In this document: positions 26,095 through 36,821 of the stretch, piece by piece | Layout of the letters: every line of letters starts with the position of its first letter | How positions within the stretch are numbered: position 1 is the stretch's first letter | NCBI RefSeq assembly: GCF_009380155.1 | Contig: NZ_WHUV01000006.1 | Coordinates: 62,001-126,000, forward strand | From: Pseudomonas piscis | GTDB taxonomy: Bacteria > Pseudomonadota > Gammaproteobacteria > Pseudomonadales > Pseudomonadaceae | Length of the DNA stretch: 64,000 nucleotides | Direction: 5' to 3' | The notes under the pieces: generated by a model | What the model was told of the DNA's origin: nothing | Databases searched by the model: none | What the model saw: only the letters and a program-made list of their open reading frames with translations | Translations under genes and position numbers: made by a program

Positions 26095-27588
26095 CTACAT
26101 CAACCGCTTGCGTTCGCTGGAAGGCGCGATCCCAAGGGATTCGCGGTACTTGGCGACGGTCCGGCGGGCTACCTGGATACCTTGTGCCTCCAGTAAACCA
26201 GCGATCTTGCTGTCACTCAACGGCTTTTTCTGATTTTCCGCAGCCACCAGTTTCTTGATGATCGCGCGGATCGCCGTGGACGAGCATTCACCGCCTTCGG
26301 AGGTGCTGACGTGGCTCGAGAAAAAGTATTTCAGCTCATATATGCCCCGTGGGGTATGCATGAATTTCTGCGTGGTCACCCGGGAAATCGTCGACTCGTG
26401 CATGCCCACCGCTTCGGCGATATCGTGCAGGACCAGGGGCTTCATCGCTTCGTCGCCGTACTCGAGGAATCCGCGTTGGTGCTCGACGATCTGGGTGGCG
26501 ACCTTCATCAGGGTTTCATTGCGGCTCTGCAGGCTCTTGATGAACCAGCGGGCTTCCTGCAACTGGTTGCGCATGAAGGTGTTGTCCGCACTGGTATCGG
26601 CGCGGCGCACGAACCCGGCGTACTGGGCGTTGACCCGCAGGCGTGGCACGGATTCCTGGTTCAGCTCCACCAGCCAGCGTTCGTTGTCCTTGCGCACGAT
26701 GACGTCAGGAACCACGTACTCGGCTTCGCTGGACTCGATCTGCGAACCCGGGCGCGGGTTGAGGCTCTGGACCAGTTCGATGACCTGGCGCAGTTCGTCT
26801 TCCTTGAGCTTCATGCGGCGCATCAGTTGGCTGTAGTCGCGGCTGCCCAGCAGGTCGATGTAGTCGTTGACCAGGCGCTGGGCCTCGGCCAGCCAAGGGG
26901 TTCTCGCCGGCAACTGGCGCAGTTGCAGCAGCAGGCATTCGCCCAGGCTGCGGGCGCCGATGCCGGCCGGCTCGAATTGCTGGATGCGATGCAGCACGGC
27001 CTCGACCTCATCCAGCTCGATATCCAGCTCGGGGTCGAAGGCTTCGAGAATCTCTTCCAGGGTTTCGTCCAGGTAGCCCTGGTTGTTGATGCAGTCGATC
27101 AGGGTCACTGCGATCAGGCGGTCGGTGTCCGACATCGGGGCCAGGTTCAGCTGCCAGAGCAGGTGGCTCTGCAGGCTTTCGCCAGCCGAGGTGCGGGTGG
27201 TGAAGTCCCACTCGTCATCATCGCTGCTGGGCAGGCTGCTGGCGCTGGTCTGGTACACATCTTCCCAGGCGGTATCCACCGGCAGCTCGTTGGGGATGCG
27301 TTCGTTCCATTCGCCGTCCTCGAGACTGTCCACCGTCTGGGTGGTTTCCTGGTAGGAGGGTTCCTGGATCTCGGTGTTGGGTTTGGACTCGGTGTTGTCG
27401 GCCAGGGGGTCGCTGTTGTCGAAGTCGTCGCCGTCTTCCTGGCGTTCGAGCATCGGGTTGGACTCCAGGGCTTCCTGGATTTCCTGTTGCAGGTCCAGGG
27501 TCGACAGTTGGAGCAGGCGGATGGCCTGTTGCAGCTGCGGTGTCATCGTCAGCTGCTGGCCCATTCTCAGGACTAGCGATGGTTTCAT
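26095..27588 (-). CDS. rpoN: RNA polymerase sigma-54 factor
   Basis: A 497-residue sigma-54. The Gln/Leu-rich activator-interacting region I is at residues 1-50 (QQLTMTPQLQQAIRLLQLS), an acidic linker spans about 50-120, and the core-binding and HTH regions follow. The RpoN box ARRTVAKYRESLGI ends the protein and reads the -24 element. It controls nitrogen, flagellar and many other genes. The 182-base gap before lptB may hold its promoter. Confidence 0.98.
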   Translation of the reverse strand: MKPSLVLRMGQQLTMTPQLQQAIRLLQLSTLDLQQEIQEALESNPMLERQEDGDDFDNSDPLADNTESKPNTEIQEPSYQETTQTVDSLEDGEWNERIPNELPVDTAWEDVYQTSASSLPSSDDDEWDFTTRTSAGESLQSHLLWQLNLAPMSDTDRLIAVTLIDCINNQGYLDETLEEILEAFDPELDIELDEVEAVLHRIQQFEPAGIGARSLGECLLLQLRQLPARTPWLAEAQRLVNDYIDLLGSRDYSQLMRRMKLKEDELRQVIELVQSLNPRPGSQIESSEAEYVVPDVIVRKDNERWLVELNQESVPRLRVNAQYAGFVRRADTSADNTFMRNQLQEARWFIKSLQSRNETLMKVATQIVEHQRGFLEYGDEAMKPLVLHDIAEAVGMHESTISRVTTQKFMHTPRGIYELKYFFSSHVSTSEGGECSSTAIRAIIKKLVAAENQKKPLSDSKIAGLLEAQGIQVARRTVAKYRESLGIAPSSERKRLM

Positions 27589-27770
27589 GGCAGGGGCTTA
27601 ACACCTTAATTGCCGGCGCACATGCGCCATCCACTACAGGGCGCCGGAGCGCCAAACATAAGCAAATTATATGCCTGAAACTGAAGTGTTTGCCTAGAGC
27701 GCTGTAACAATAAAGTTTGTGGGGTTTTATCGTTCCCAGCGCCCAGGCAATGGGTCCAGCACCTCAGCCC

Positions 27771-28496
27771 TTACAGGCGGAACTCATGGCCCAGGTAGAC
27801 TTCCTTGACCAGTTCGTTGGCCAGGATGGTCTGGGAGTCGCCTTCGGCGATCAGTTGTCCGTCGTTGACGATATAGGCGGTCTCACAGATGTCCAGGGTT
27901 TCGCGGACGTTGTGGTCGGTGATCAGCACGCCGATCCCCTTGGCCTTGAGGTGGTGGATGATCTGCTTGATGTCGCCGACCGAGATCGGGTCCACGCCAG
28001 CGAAAGGTTCGTCCAGCAGGATGAACTTGGGGGCGGTAGCCAGGGCGCGGGCGATTTCCACGCGACGGCGCTCACCACCGGACAGGCTCATGCCGAGGTT
28101 GTCGCGGATGTGGTTGATGTGGAATTCCTGCAGCAGGCTTTCCAGCTCCTGGCGGCGGCCGGCCTTGTCCAGCTCCTTGCGGGTCTCGAGGATGGCCATG
28201 ATGTTGTCGGCCACCGACAGCTTGCGGAAGATCGAGGCTTCCTGGGGCAGGTAGCCGATACCGGCACGGGCGCGGCCGTGCATCGGCTGGTGGCTGACGT
28301 CCAGGTCGTCGATCAGGACTCGGCCCTGATCGGCTTGGACCAGGCCCACGATCATGTAGAAGCAGGTGGTCTTGCCGGCACCGTTGGGGCCAAGCAGGCC
28401 GACGATCTGGCCGCTGTCGATGGACAGGCTGACATCACGTACGACCTGGCGGCTCTTGTAGCTCTTGGCCAGGTGCTGGGCTTTGAGAGTTGCCAT
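27771..28496 (-). CDS. lptB: LPS export ATP-binding protein LptB
   Basis: A 241-residue ABC ATPase powering LptFG extraction of lipopolysaccharide from the inner membrane. Walker A GPNGAGKT is at residues 36-43, signature LSGGERRR near 136 and Walker B ILLDEP near 158. The start overlaps the lptA stop (TAATG). Confidence 0.97.
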   Translation of the reverse strand: MATLKAQHLAKSYKSRQVVRDVSLSIDSGQIVGLLGPNGAGKTTCFYMIVGLVQADQGRVLIDDLDVSHQPMHGRARAGIGYLPQEASIFRKLSVADNIMAILETRKELDKAGRRQELESLLQEFHINHIRDNLGMSLSGGERRRVEIARALATAPKFILLDEPFAGVDPISVGDIKQIIHHLKAKGIGVLITDHNVRETLDICETAYIVNDGQLIAEGDSQTILANELVKEVYLGHEFRL

Positions 28497-29041
28497 TACT
28501 GGGCCTTTTGCTCGTCGGTTTTCTTTTTCGGCTGGATGACCATGTCGATTCGCGGACGTGGCGCGGTAACCGAGCTGCCGTTGGCGCGACCGGCGTTGGC
28601 CACTTGCTTGACGGTGTCGTAGACGATCTTCTCGCCTTCGGTAGTGTTGCCGTCGTTGATGACCTTGGCCTTGTCGATCAGCACGATGCGGTTTTGCTGG
28701 GCATGGTACTGGATGGTCACGGCATAGGCCTGGACCGGCTTCGGATCGGTCTGCTTCTGCAGTTGCTCGAAGTAGGCCAGGTTGCCCACCGAGGTCACTA
28801 CGTCGATTTCACCGGTTTTGGCCCGGGTGATGGTCACGGTGTTGCCGGTGATCTTCATCGAGCCCTGGGTGATGATTACGTCGCCCTTGTAGGTGGCCAC
28901 GCCATTCTTGTCGTCGAGCTGGGCGTCATCGGCCTGGATACGGATCGGCTGTTGGCTATCGTTCGGCAGAGCCCAGGCGCTCACGCTTCCCAGTGCTGCG
29001 CCCAGACTGAGCAAAATAGGGAGGGTTTTAACGAGCCTCAT
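28496..29041 (-). CDS. lptA: LPS transport periplasmic protein LptA (LptH)
   Basis: A 181-residue periplasmic beta-jellyroll protein that forms the LPS bridge between membranes; the Pseudomonas version is often called LptH. A signal peptide occupies about residues 1-24, with cleavage after AWA. A proline/lysine-rich tail ends the protein. It overlaps lptC by 14 bases and lptB by one. Confidence 0.95.
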   Translation of the reverse strand: MRLVKTLPILLSLGAALGSVSAWALPNDSQQPIRIQADDAQLDDKNGVATYKGDVIITQGSMKITGNTVTITRAKTGEIDVVTSVGNLAYFEQLQKQTDPKPVQAYAVTIQYHAQQNRIVLIDKAKVINDGNTTEGEKIVYDTVKQVANAGRANGSSVTAPRPRIDMVIQPKKKTDEQKAQ

Positions 29042-29600
29042 ACTGTCCTCTTACGTTCGATAGCAGGTTCATCCTGCCGTCTTTCAAATACGCTTTCATT
29101 CCCTTGGCAGTGGTCACGCCGTCGGCGCCGTCGATTCTAACGGCTTGCTCGGTCTGCGCATATTGCTTCTGCGGGAATACTGTCATGCGGCTGGTGGTGA
29201 TCAGCAGGTTGCGATTTCTCTCGTCGGTTCGGGCCACGCGGACGGAGTCGATCAGCTCGACTTCGGTGCCATCGGGGTTGACCTCGCCACGCTCGCTCTG
29301 GACATGCCACGGATAGGTGGTGCCGCGATACATCTGCAGGTCAGGCTTGGTCAGCAGGGTCACTTCGCTGGCCTTGACGTGCTCGACCTTGTCCGAGGTC
29401 ATCTCGTACTGCAGCTTGCCATCGGGCAGGTACTGCACGCTGTGGGCGTTGATCACGAAATAGTCGATGGCGCTTTCATCGACCTGCACCACTGGCTTGT
29501 CGAGAAACCGCTCAGGGCTGATGTTCCAGTAACCGACCGCCGCGAACAGCAGGGCGATGGTCCCGAAGATCAGGATGTTGCGAATCTTTTTGCTCAGCAT
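29028..29600 (-). CDS. lptC: LPS export protein LptC
   Basis: A 190-residue bitopic protein: one membrane helix at about residues 7-25 and a periplasmic jellyroll that passes LPS from LptBFG to LptA. MLSKKIRNILIFG is the natural start; the frame open to 29654 lies in the kdsC 3' end. It is 10 bases downstream of kdsC. Confidence 0.95.
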   Translation of the reverse strand: MLSKKIRNILIFGTIALLFAAVGYWNISPERFLDKPVVQVDESAIDYFVINAHSVQYLPDGKLQYEMTSDKVEHVKASEVTLLTKPDLQMYRGTTYPWHVQSERGEVNPDGTEVELIDSVRVARTDERNRNLLITTSRMTVFPQKQYAQTEQAVRIDGADGVTTAKGMKAYLKDGRMNLLSNVRGQYEAR

Positions 29601-29610
29601 CGGTGGGACC

Positions 29611-30135
29611 CTATAAATAAGCAGCGTTGGCTGCTTCGAGGCGGTCCTGGGCATGCAGGATCAGTTCGCAGAACTCGCGGGCAGCGCCTTCGCCGCCCCG
29701 TGCCGTTGTAGTGCCGTGGGCATGCTCGCGGACGAACGGGGCCGCGTTGGCGACCGCCATGCCCAGGCCGACGCGGCGGATCACCGGCAGGTCGGGCAGG
29801 TCATCGCCCAGATAGGCGACCTGTTCATAGCTTAGGCCCAGTTGGGCGAGAAGCCCGTCCAATACCACCAGTTTGTCTTCGCGGCCCTGGTACAGGTGAG
29901 GGATTCCCAGGTTCTTGGCCCGGCGCTCCACTACTGGCGTCTTGCGACCGCTGATGATGGCGGTTTGTACTCCGGCTGCCATGAGCATCTTGATGCCCTG
30001 GCCGTCGAGAGTGTTGAAGGTCTTGAATTCGCTGCCATCCTCGAGGAAGTACAGGCGCCCGTCGGTCAGCACGCCATCGACGTCGAAGACCGCCAGCTTG
30101 ATGTGCTTGCCGCGTTGCAGCAGGTCGTCGTTCAT
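29611..30135 (-). CDS. kdsC: KDO-8-phosphate phosphatase
   Basis: A 174-residue HAD phosphatase of the KdsC type, releasing KDO from KDO-8-phosphate for LPS core synthesis. The nucleophile and acid Asp18 and Asp20 are in VFDVDGVLTDG. The short form acts as a tetramer. The start immediately follows the kdsD stop. Confidence 0.96.
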   Translation of the reverse strand: MNDDLLQRGKHIKLAVFDVDGVLTDGRLYFLEDGSEFKTFNTLDGQGIKMLMAAGVQTAIISGRKTPVVERRAKNLGIPHLYQGREDKLVVLDGLLAQLGLSYEQVAYLGDDLPDLPVIRRVGLGMAVANAAPFVREHAHGTTTARGGEGAAREFCELILHAQDRLEAANAAYL

Positions 30136-31110
30136 TTACATCACTCCCGCGCGCAGCAGGTCGGACAGGTTGAAGGCGCCGATCGGGCGATCCTCGTTAT
30201 CCACCACGATCAGTGCGTTGATTCGATTGTCTTCCATGATCTTCAAGGCTTCGGCTGCCAGCATTTCGGCGCGTGCGGTCTTGCCGCGCAGGGTCATGAC
30301 TTCATCGATGGTGGTGTGATGGATGTCGATGTTGCGGTCCAGGGTGCGGCGCAAGTCGCCGTCGGTGAAGACCCCGGCCAGGCGCCCGTCGGCCTCGGCG
30401 ATAGCGGTCATGCCCAGGCCCTTGCGGCTCATCTCCATCAGGGCGTCCTTGAGCAGGGTGCCGCGCTGGACCTGGGGCAGCTGTTCGCCGGCATGCATGA
30501 TGTTTTCGACCTTCAGCAGCAGGCGACGCCCCAGTGCACCACCAGGGTGGGAGAAGGCGAAGTCTTCGGCGGTGAAGCCGCGCGCCTCCAGCAGCGCCAC
30601 GGCCAGGGCATCGCCCATGACCAGGGCGGCGGTGGTCGAGGAGGTCGGTGCCAGGTTCAGCGGGCAGGCCTCATGTTCGATATGGGCGTTGAGGTTGACG
30701 TCGGCGGCTTTGGCCAGCGGTGAATCAGGGTTGCCGGTAATACTGATCAGTTGGATGCCCAAGCGCTTGATCAGTGGCAGCAGGGTCACGATTTCATTGG
30801 TGGAGCCGGAGTTGGAGAGGGCGAGGATCACATCGTCGCGGGTGATCATGCCCATGTCGCCATGGCTGGCTTCGGCCGGGTGGACGAAGAACGCCGTGGT
30901 GCCGGTGCTGGCCAGGGTGGCGGCGATCTTGTTGCCGATATGCCCGGACTTGCCCATGCCGACCACTACTACTCGACCTTTGCTGGCCAGAATCATCTCG
31001 CAAGCACGAACGAAATCTGCGTCGATATGGGGCAGCAAGCTCTCTACTGCCTGGATTTCGAGGCGAATTGTGCGTTGTGCCGATTGAATCAGGTCGCTGG
31101 ATTGACTCAT
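30136..31110 (-). CDS. kdsD: Arabinose-5-phosphate isomerase
   Basis: A 324-residue enzyme with an N-terminal SIS sugar-isomerase domain (GMGKSGHIGNKIAATLASTG near residue 52) and two C-terminal CBS domains (about 205-324). It makes arabinose-5-phosphate from ribulose-5-phosphate, the first step to KDO. The start at MSQSSDLIQ matches the family. It is the first gene of the kdsD-kdsC-lptC-lptA-lptB run and diverges from mlaF across a 263-base gap in which I see no gene. Confidence 0.96.
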   Translation of the reverse strand: MSQSSDLIQSAQRTIRLEIQAVESLLPHIDADFVRACEMILASKGRVVVVGMGKSGHIGNKIAATLASTGTTAFFVHPAEASHGDMGMITRDDVILALSNSGSTNEIVTLLPLIKRLGIQLISITGNPDSPLAKAADVNLNAHIEHEACPLNLAPTSSTTAALVMGDALAVALLEARGFTAEDFAFSHPGGALGRRLLLKVENIMHAGEQLPQVQRGTLLKDALMEMSRKGLGMTAIAEADGRLAGVFTDGDLRRTLDRNIDIHHTTIDEVMTLRGKTARAEMLAAEALKIMEDNRINALIVVDNEDRPIGAFNLSDLLRAGVM

Positions 31111-31373
31111 GTCTGAAATCGTATAGCCCGATGAAAAGGCGGCGATTATAGCGGTAATGATCGAATCCCTCACGCAAGTTCGTCAGCCTTTGTCTACTTG
31201 CGCAGAGAATCCGGCGATTTTGCCTGTCCTATACCTGAACGGTCATGGCTTCGGCCTTGGGGGCTCTGCATCAGCAGTGATATAGTTCGCCGCCAGTTCG
31301 GCCTGCCCAGGGGCACGTGCTCTCGGGAGAGAGCCTAGCGTCCGAGTGTTAGGCTGCATCGCAAGGAGTTTAG

Positions 31374-32183
31374 ATGAGTGCCGACAACGCTTACGCGGTC
31401 GAGCTGAAGGGCGTTTCCTTCAAGCGCGGTGCGCGCAGCATATTCAATAACGTGGATATCCGTATTCCGCGGGGCAAGGTCACCGGCATCATGGGGCCTT
31501 CCGGCTGTGGGAAAACTACCCTGTTGCGCTTGATGGGCATGCAGTTGCGGCCTAGCAGCGGCGAGGTCTGGGTCAATGGCCAGAACCTGCCGACGCTCTC
31601 GCGCAGCGATCTGTTCGATGCTCGCAAGCAGATGGGCGTGCTGTTCCAGAGCGGTGCGCTGTTCACCGATCTGGATGTCTTCGAGAACGTGGCCTTTCCG
31701 CTGCGGGTGCACACCCAGCTGCCTGACGAAATGATTCGTGACATTGTCCTGCTCAAGCTGCAGGCGGTGGGGCTGCGTGGGGCCGTCGACCTCATGCCTG
31801 ATGAGCTTTCAGGCGGCATGAAGCGCCGGGTCGCCCTGGCCCGGGCCATCGCCCTGGATCCGCAGATCCTCATGTACGACGAGCCTTTCGTGGGCCAGGA
31901 CCCGATCGCGATGGGGGTGTTGGTGCGCCTGATTCGCCTGCTCAACGATGCCCTGGGCATCACCAGCATCGTGGTGTCCCATGACCTGGCGGAAACCGCG
32001 AGCATCGCCGACTACCTCTATGTAGTGGGTGATGGCCAGGTGTTGGGCCAGGGAACTCCTGCCGAGTTGATGGACTCCGACAATCCGCGTATCCGGCAAT
32101 TCATGAAGGGCGATCCCGACGGCCCGGTACCGTTTCACTTTCCAGCGCCGGACTACCGCGCAGATCTTCTGGGGAAGCGCTGA
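31374..32183 (+). CDS. mlaF: Phospholipid ABC transporter ATPase MlaF
   Basis: A 269-residue ABC ATPase of the Mla system, which keeps outer-membrane lipid asymmetry by moving phospholipids between membranes. Walker A GPSGCGKT is at residues 41-48, signature LSGGMKRR near 144 and Walker B MYDEP near 165. A GGAG site precedes the start. It overlaps mlaE by one base. Confidence 0.96.
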   Translation: MSADNAYAVELKGVSFKRGARSIFNNVDIRIPRGKVTGIMGPSGCGKTTLLRLMGMQLRPSSGEVWVNGQNLPTLSRSDLFDARKQMGVLFQSGALFTDLDVFENVAFPLRVHTQLPDEMIRDIVLLKLQAVGLRGAVDLMPDELSGGMKRRVALARAIALDPQILMYDEPFVGQDPIAMGVLVRLIRLLNDALGITSIVVSHDLAETASIADYLYVVGDGQVLGQGTPAELMDSDNPRIRQFMKGDPDGPVPFHFPAPDYRADLLGKR

Positions 32184-32980
32184 TGCGCAAGATATCGCTA
32201 ATCGAGAGGATTCGCCTCTTCGGTCGCTCAGGCATCGATGTCCTGGCGGTACTGGGGCGTTCCACCCTGTTCCTGTTCCATGCGCTGCTCGGTCGCGGCA
32301 GCATCGGCGGTGGTTTCGGCCTGTTGGTCAAGCAACTGCATTCAGTGGGCGTCATGTCCCTGGTGATCATCGTCGTGTCGGGGATCTTCATCGGCATGGT
32401 GCTGGCGCTGCAGGGCTTCAACATCCTCTCCAGCTACGGTTCGGAGCAGGCGGTAGGCCAGATGGTCGCCCTGACTCTGCTGCGCGAGCTGGGGCCGGTA
32501 GTCACCGCGCTGCTGTTCGCCGGGCGCGCCGGTTCGGCACTGACCGCCGAGATCGGCAACATGAAATCCACCGAGCAGCTCTCCAGCCTGGAGATGATCG
32601 GTGTCGATCCGCTCAAGTACATCATCGCCCCGCGCCTGTGGGCCGGTTTCATCTCCTTGCCCCTGCTGGCCATGATTTTCTGCGTGGTGGGTATCTGGGG
32701 GGGCTCGTGGGTGGCCGTCGACTGGCTGGGAGTCTATGAAGGCTCCTACTGGGCGAACATGCAGAACAGCGTGAATTTCAGCAGTGACGTGCTCAATGGC
32801 GTGATCAAGAGCATCGTCTTTGCCTTTGTAGTGACCTGGATCGCCGTATTCCAAGGCTACGACTGTGAGCCCACCTCAGAGGGGATCAGCCGTGCCACTA
32901 CCAAGACCGTGGTGTACGCCTCGTTGGCCGTACTGGGCTTGGACTTTATTCTGACCGCCTTGATGTTTGGAGATTTCTGA
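32183..32980 (+). CDS. mlaE: Phospholipid ABC transporter permease MlaE
   Basis: A 265-residue MlaE permease with an N-terminal interfacial helix and five membrane helices; the family segment ELGPVVTALLFAGRAGSAL is near residues 100-118. It pairs with MlaF, MlaD and MlaB. Its ATG overlaps the mlaF TGA, and its stop overlaps mlaD. Confidence 0.96.
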   Translation: MRKISLIERIRLFGRSGIDVLAVLGRSTLFLFHALLGRGSIGGGFGLLVKQLHSVGVMSLVIIVVSGIFIGMVLALQGFNILSSYGSEQAVGQMVALTLLRELGPVVTALLFAGRAGSALTAEIGNMKSTEQLSSLEMIGVDPLKYIIAPRLWAGFISLPLLAMIFCVVGIWGGSWVAVDWLGVYEGSYWANMQNSVNFSSDVLNGVIKSIVFAFVVTWIAVFQGYDCEPTSEGISRATTKTVVYASLAVLGLDFILTALMFGDF

Positions 32981-33447
32981 TGCAAAACCGCACCCTGGAA
33001 ATCGGTGTCGGCCTTTTCCTGCTGGCCGGCATCCTGGCTTTGCTGTTGCTTGCCCTGCGGGTCAGTGGCTTGTCTCCGACCGCGAGCACCGATACTTATA
33101 AACTTTATGCCTATTTCGACAATATCGCCGGTTTGACGGTCAGAGCTAAGGTGACCATGGCCGGGGTGACCATCGGCAAGGTCACGGCAATCGATCTGGA
33201 CCGCGACAGCTTCACTGGCCGGGTGACGATGCAGCTGGAAAAGCGCGTGGATAACCTGCCGACCGACTCCACTGCATCTATCCTGACTGCTGGCCTGTTG
33301 GGTGAGAAATACATCGGTATCAGCGTGGGTGGGGAAGAGGCCCTGCTCAAGGATGGTGGAACCATCCACGACACCCAGTCGTCGCTGGTATTGGAAGACC
33401 TGATCGGTAAATTCCTGCTCAATACCGTTAGCAAAGACGCCAAATGA
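32980..33447 (+). CDS. mlaD: Mla lipid-transfer protein MlaD (MCE domain)
   Basis: A 155-residue protein with one N-terminal membrane anchor (about residues 7-25) and a single MCE domain (about 38-118) that forms a hexameric lipid channel on MlaE in the periplasm. The length is normal for the pseudomonad protein. One-base overlap with mlaE. Confidence 0.95.
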   Translation: MQNRTLEIGVGLFLLAGILALLLLALRVSGLSPTASTDTYKLYAYFDNIAGLTVRAKVTMAGVTIGKVTAIDLDRDSFTGRVTMQLEKRVDNLPTDSTASILTAGLLGEKYIGISVGGEEALLKDGGTIHDTQSSLVLEDLIGKFLLNTVSKDAK

Positions 33448-33458
33448 GGAGTTTTTCG

Positions 33459-34112
33459 ATGATTTCTATCTTGCGACGTGGCCTGCTGGTGCTATTCGCT
33501 GCGCTGCCGTTGCTGGCCAATGCGGCGAGCCCGACCTCCGCCCATGACCTGGTGCAGGACACTACCAACCGCCTGCTGGCCGATCTTGCCGCCAATAAAG
33601 AGAAGTACAAGCAAAGCCCGAACGACTTCTACAACTCCCTGAACGGTATTGTCGGCCCGGCGGTGGATGCCGATGGCATCTCCCGCAGCATCATGACCGT
33701 CAAGTATTCGCGCAAGGCCACCCCGGAGCAGATGGCGCGCTTCCAGGAGAACTTCAAGCGCAGCCTGATCCAGTTCTATGGCAACGCGCTGCTGGAATAC
33801 AACAACCAGGGCATCACCATTTCTCCTCCCAAGGATGAAAGCGGTACCCGTACCAGCGTCGACATGCAGGTCAAGGGCAACAACGGGGCGATCTACCCGG
33901 TGTCCTACACCCTGGAGAAGATCAGCGGCGAGTGGAAAATTCGTAACGTGATCATCAATGGCATCAATATCGGCAAGCTGTTCCGCGATCAGTTCGCCGA
34001 TGCCATGCAGCGCAACGGCAACAACCTGGACAAGACCATCGACGGCTGGGCCGGCGAAGTGGCCAAGGCCAAGGAAGCTACCGACAACGCCGCGCCAAAG
34101 GCCGAGCAATGA
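33459..34112 (+). CDS. mlaC: Periplasmic phospholipid shuttle MlaC
   Basis: A 217-residue protein with a Sec signal peptide (about residues 1-23, cleavage after ANA) and the MlaC/Ttg2 fold that carries a phospholipid between MlaA and MlaD. I chose the ATG at 33459, with AGGAG 7 nt upstream, rather than the ATG at 33444 that overlaps the mlaD stop. The C-terminus overlaps mlaB. Confidence 0.95.
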   Translation: MISILRRGLLVLFAALPLLANAASPTSAHDLVQDTTNRLLADLAANKEKYKQSPNDFYNSLNGIVGPAVDADGISRSIMTVKYSRKATPEQMARFQENFKRSLIQFYGNALLEYNNQGITISPPKDESGTRTSVDMQVKGNNGAIYPVSYTLEKISGEWKIRNVIINGINIGKLFRDQFADAMQRNGNNLDKTIDGWAGEVAKAKEATDNAAPKAEQ

Positions 34113-34414
34113 GCGAGGCGGGCGTACGCCTCGGTACCGCCGGGGAGCTGTTGATCAGCGGCGTGCTGGACTATCGCAGCGGCCCGGGCCTGCGCAAGCA
34201 GGGCCAGGCGCTGATCAAGTCGAGCCAGGCCCCGGCGCTGGTGCTCGACTGCTCGGCGGTAGAGCGCTCCAGCAGTGTCGGCCTGGCCTTGTTGCTGGCC
34301 TTCATGCGTGACGCCCAGGCGCTGGGCAAGGCCGTGAGCGTGCATGCGCTTCCGGACGGCATGAAGGAAATCGCCGAGGTGTCCGGGGTGACCGAGATCC
34401 TCGCGCAGCCCTAG
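34109..34414 (+). CDS. mlaB: MlaB STAS-domain protein
   Basis: A 101-residue STAS domain (LVLDCSAVERSSSVGLALLLA near residues 47-67) that binds and stabilises MlaF in the MlaFEDB complex. It overlaps mlaC by four bases and is followed by a terminator that ends the mla operon. Confidence 0.93.
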   Translation: MSEAGVRLGTAGELLISGVLDYRSGPGLRKQGQALIKSSQAPALVLDCSAVERSSSVGLALLLAFMRDAQALGKAVSVHALPDGMKEIAEVSGVTEILAQP

Positions 34415-34432
34415 TCGCCACAGGGTCACGCA

Positions 34433-34486
34433 AAGCCCCCCGTCAGAGTCCTGCTTATGCGGGGTTCGCAGGCGCGGGGCTTTTTT
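34433..34486 (+). terminator. Intrinsic terminator after mlaB
   Basis: The base stem AAGCCCC (34433-34439) pairs with GGGGCTT (34476-34482), with further GC-rich pairing inside the long loop, and a T6 run (34481-34486) follows. It begins 19 bases after the mlaB stop. Confidence 0.75.
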
Positions 34487-34532
34487 GTATGATGTCCGAC
34501 CCGCGCGCACAGGGCGCCGATTGAGGTTGAGC

Positions 34533-34772
34533 ATGCAGGCCAACGAAGTGAAGAGCTTTCTCGAGGGAAAGCTGCCCGGAACTCAGGTAGAAGTTGAGGG
34601 CGAAGGCTGCAACTTTCAGCTGAACGTGATTAGCGACGAACTGTCGGCCTTGAGCCCGGTTAAGCGTCAGCAGAGCATCTATGCCCATTTGAATCCATGG
34701 ATTGCCAATGGCAGCATCCACGCGATCACCATGAAATTTTTCAGCCGCGCGGCCTGGGCCGAGCGCACCTGA
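34533..34772 (+). CDS. ibaG: BolA family protein IbaG
   Basis: A 79-residue BolA-fold protein of the IbaG/YrbA type, which with monothiol glutaredoxin binds a [2Fe-2S] cluster and is linked to acid stress. The start MQANEVKSFLEGKLPG matches the family. It is located between mla and murA, as in many gammaproteobacteria, 22 bases before murA. Confidence 0.93.
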   Translation: MQANEVKSFLEGKLPGTQVEVEGEGCNFQLNVISDELSALSPVKRQQSIYAHLNPWIANGSIHAITMKFFSRAAWAERT

Positions 34773-34794
34773 GCCCAAGGGCGTCGAGACTCTT

Positions 34795-36060
<1,266 letters not shown>

Positions 36061-36101
36061 CCTGCCGTGGGCACAGGGAGGTGCCACAGATTCTTGTTCC
36101 A

Positions 36102-36127
36102 CGTCGAGCCTGTCTTCAGGCTCGACG
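36102..36127. repeat. Perfect hairpin between murA and hisG
   Basis: Arms CGTCGAGCCTG and CAGGCTCGACG give an 11-base-pair stem with a TCTT loop. No T-run follows (CATGTCTGG). It may be a weak or Rho-assisted terminator, an mRNA stabiliser or a processing site between murA and the his genes. Confidence 0.55.
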
Positions 36128-36185
36128 CATGTCTGGCGCCGTTTGCGTCCGGGCATCAGTCGCCGCATAAGGACTTACGTTACTC

Positions 36186-36821
36186 ATGTTGACCATCGCA
36201 CTGTCCAAGGGCCGTATCCTCGACGACACGCTGCCGCTTCTGGCTGAAGCGGGCATCGTGCCAACCGAGAATCCGGACAAGAGCCGCAAACTGATCATCC
36301 CCACGACCCAGGACGATGTACGCCTGCTGATCGTGCGTGCCACCGACGTGCCGACCTATGTCGAGCATGGCGCCGCTGATCTCGGGGTGGCCGGCAAGGA
36401 CGTCCTGATGGAGTACGGCAGCCAGGGCCTGTACGAGCCGCTGGACCTGCAGATCGCCAAGTGCAAGTTGATGACTGCCGGCGCCGTCGGTGCCCAGGAG
36501 CCCAAGGGCCGCCTGCGGATCGCCACCAAGTTCGTCAACGTGGCCAAGCGCTACTACGCCGAGCAGGGTCGCCAGGTGGACATCATCAAGCTCTATGGTT
36601 CCATGGAGCTGGCACCGCTGATCGGCCTGGCGGACAAGATCATCGACGTGGTCGATACCGGCAATACCCTGCGAGCCAATGGCCTGGAACCCCAGGAACT
36701 GATCGCTACCATCAGCTCCCGCCTGGTGGTCAACAAGGCATCCATGAAGATGCAGCACGCCCGCATCCAGTTGCTCATCGATACCCTGCGCAAGGCAGTG
36801 GAATCGCGACACCGCGGCTGA
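36186..36821 (+). CDS. hisG: ATP phosphoribosyltransferase, short form
   Basis: A 211-residue short-form HisG catalysing the first step of histidine synthesis. Short HisG lacks the C-terminal regulatory domain and needs HisZ for activity and feedback; no hisZ is present in this window. The N-terminus MLTIALSKGRILDDTLPLL and the EHGAADLGVAGKDVL block are typical. An AAGGAC site lies upstream. Confidence 0.96.
   Translation: MLTIALSKGRILDDTLPLLAEAGIVPTENPDKSRKLIIPTTQDDVRLLIVRATDVPTYVEHGAADLGVAGKDVLMEYGSQGLYEPLDLQIAKCKLMTAGAVGAQEPKGRLRIATKFVNVAKRYYAEQGRQVDIIKLYGSMELAPLIGLADKIIDVVDTGNTLRANGLEPQELIATISSRLVVNKASMKMQHARIQLLIDTLRKAVESRHRG

Noticed and set aside
31319..31353. Short hairpins (GCTCTC/GAGAGC and AGCCTA/TAGGCT) upstream of mlaF
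   Set aside because: Six-base stems in a 263-base promoter gap are not distinctive enough to call a riboswitch or operator.
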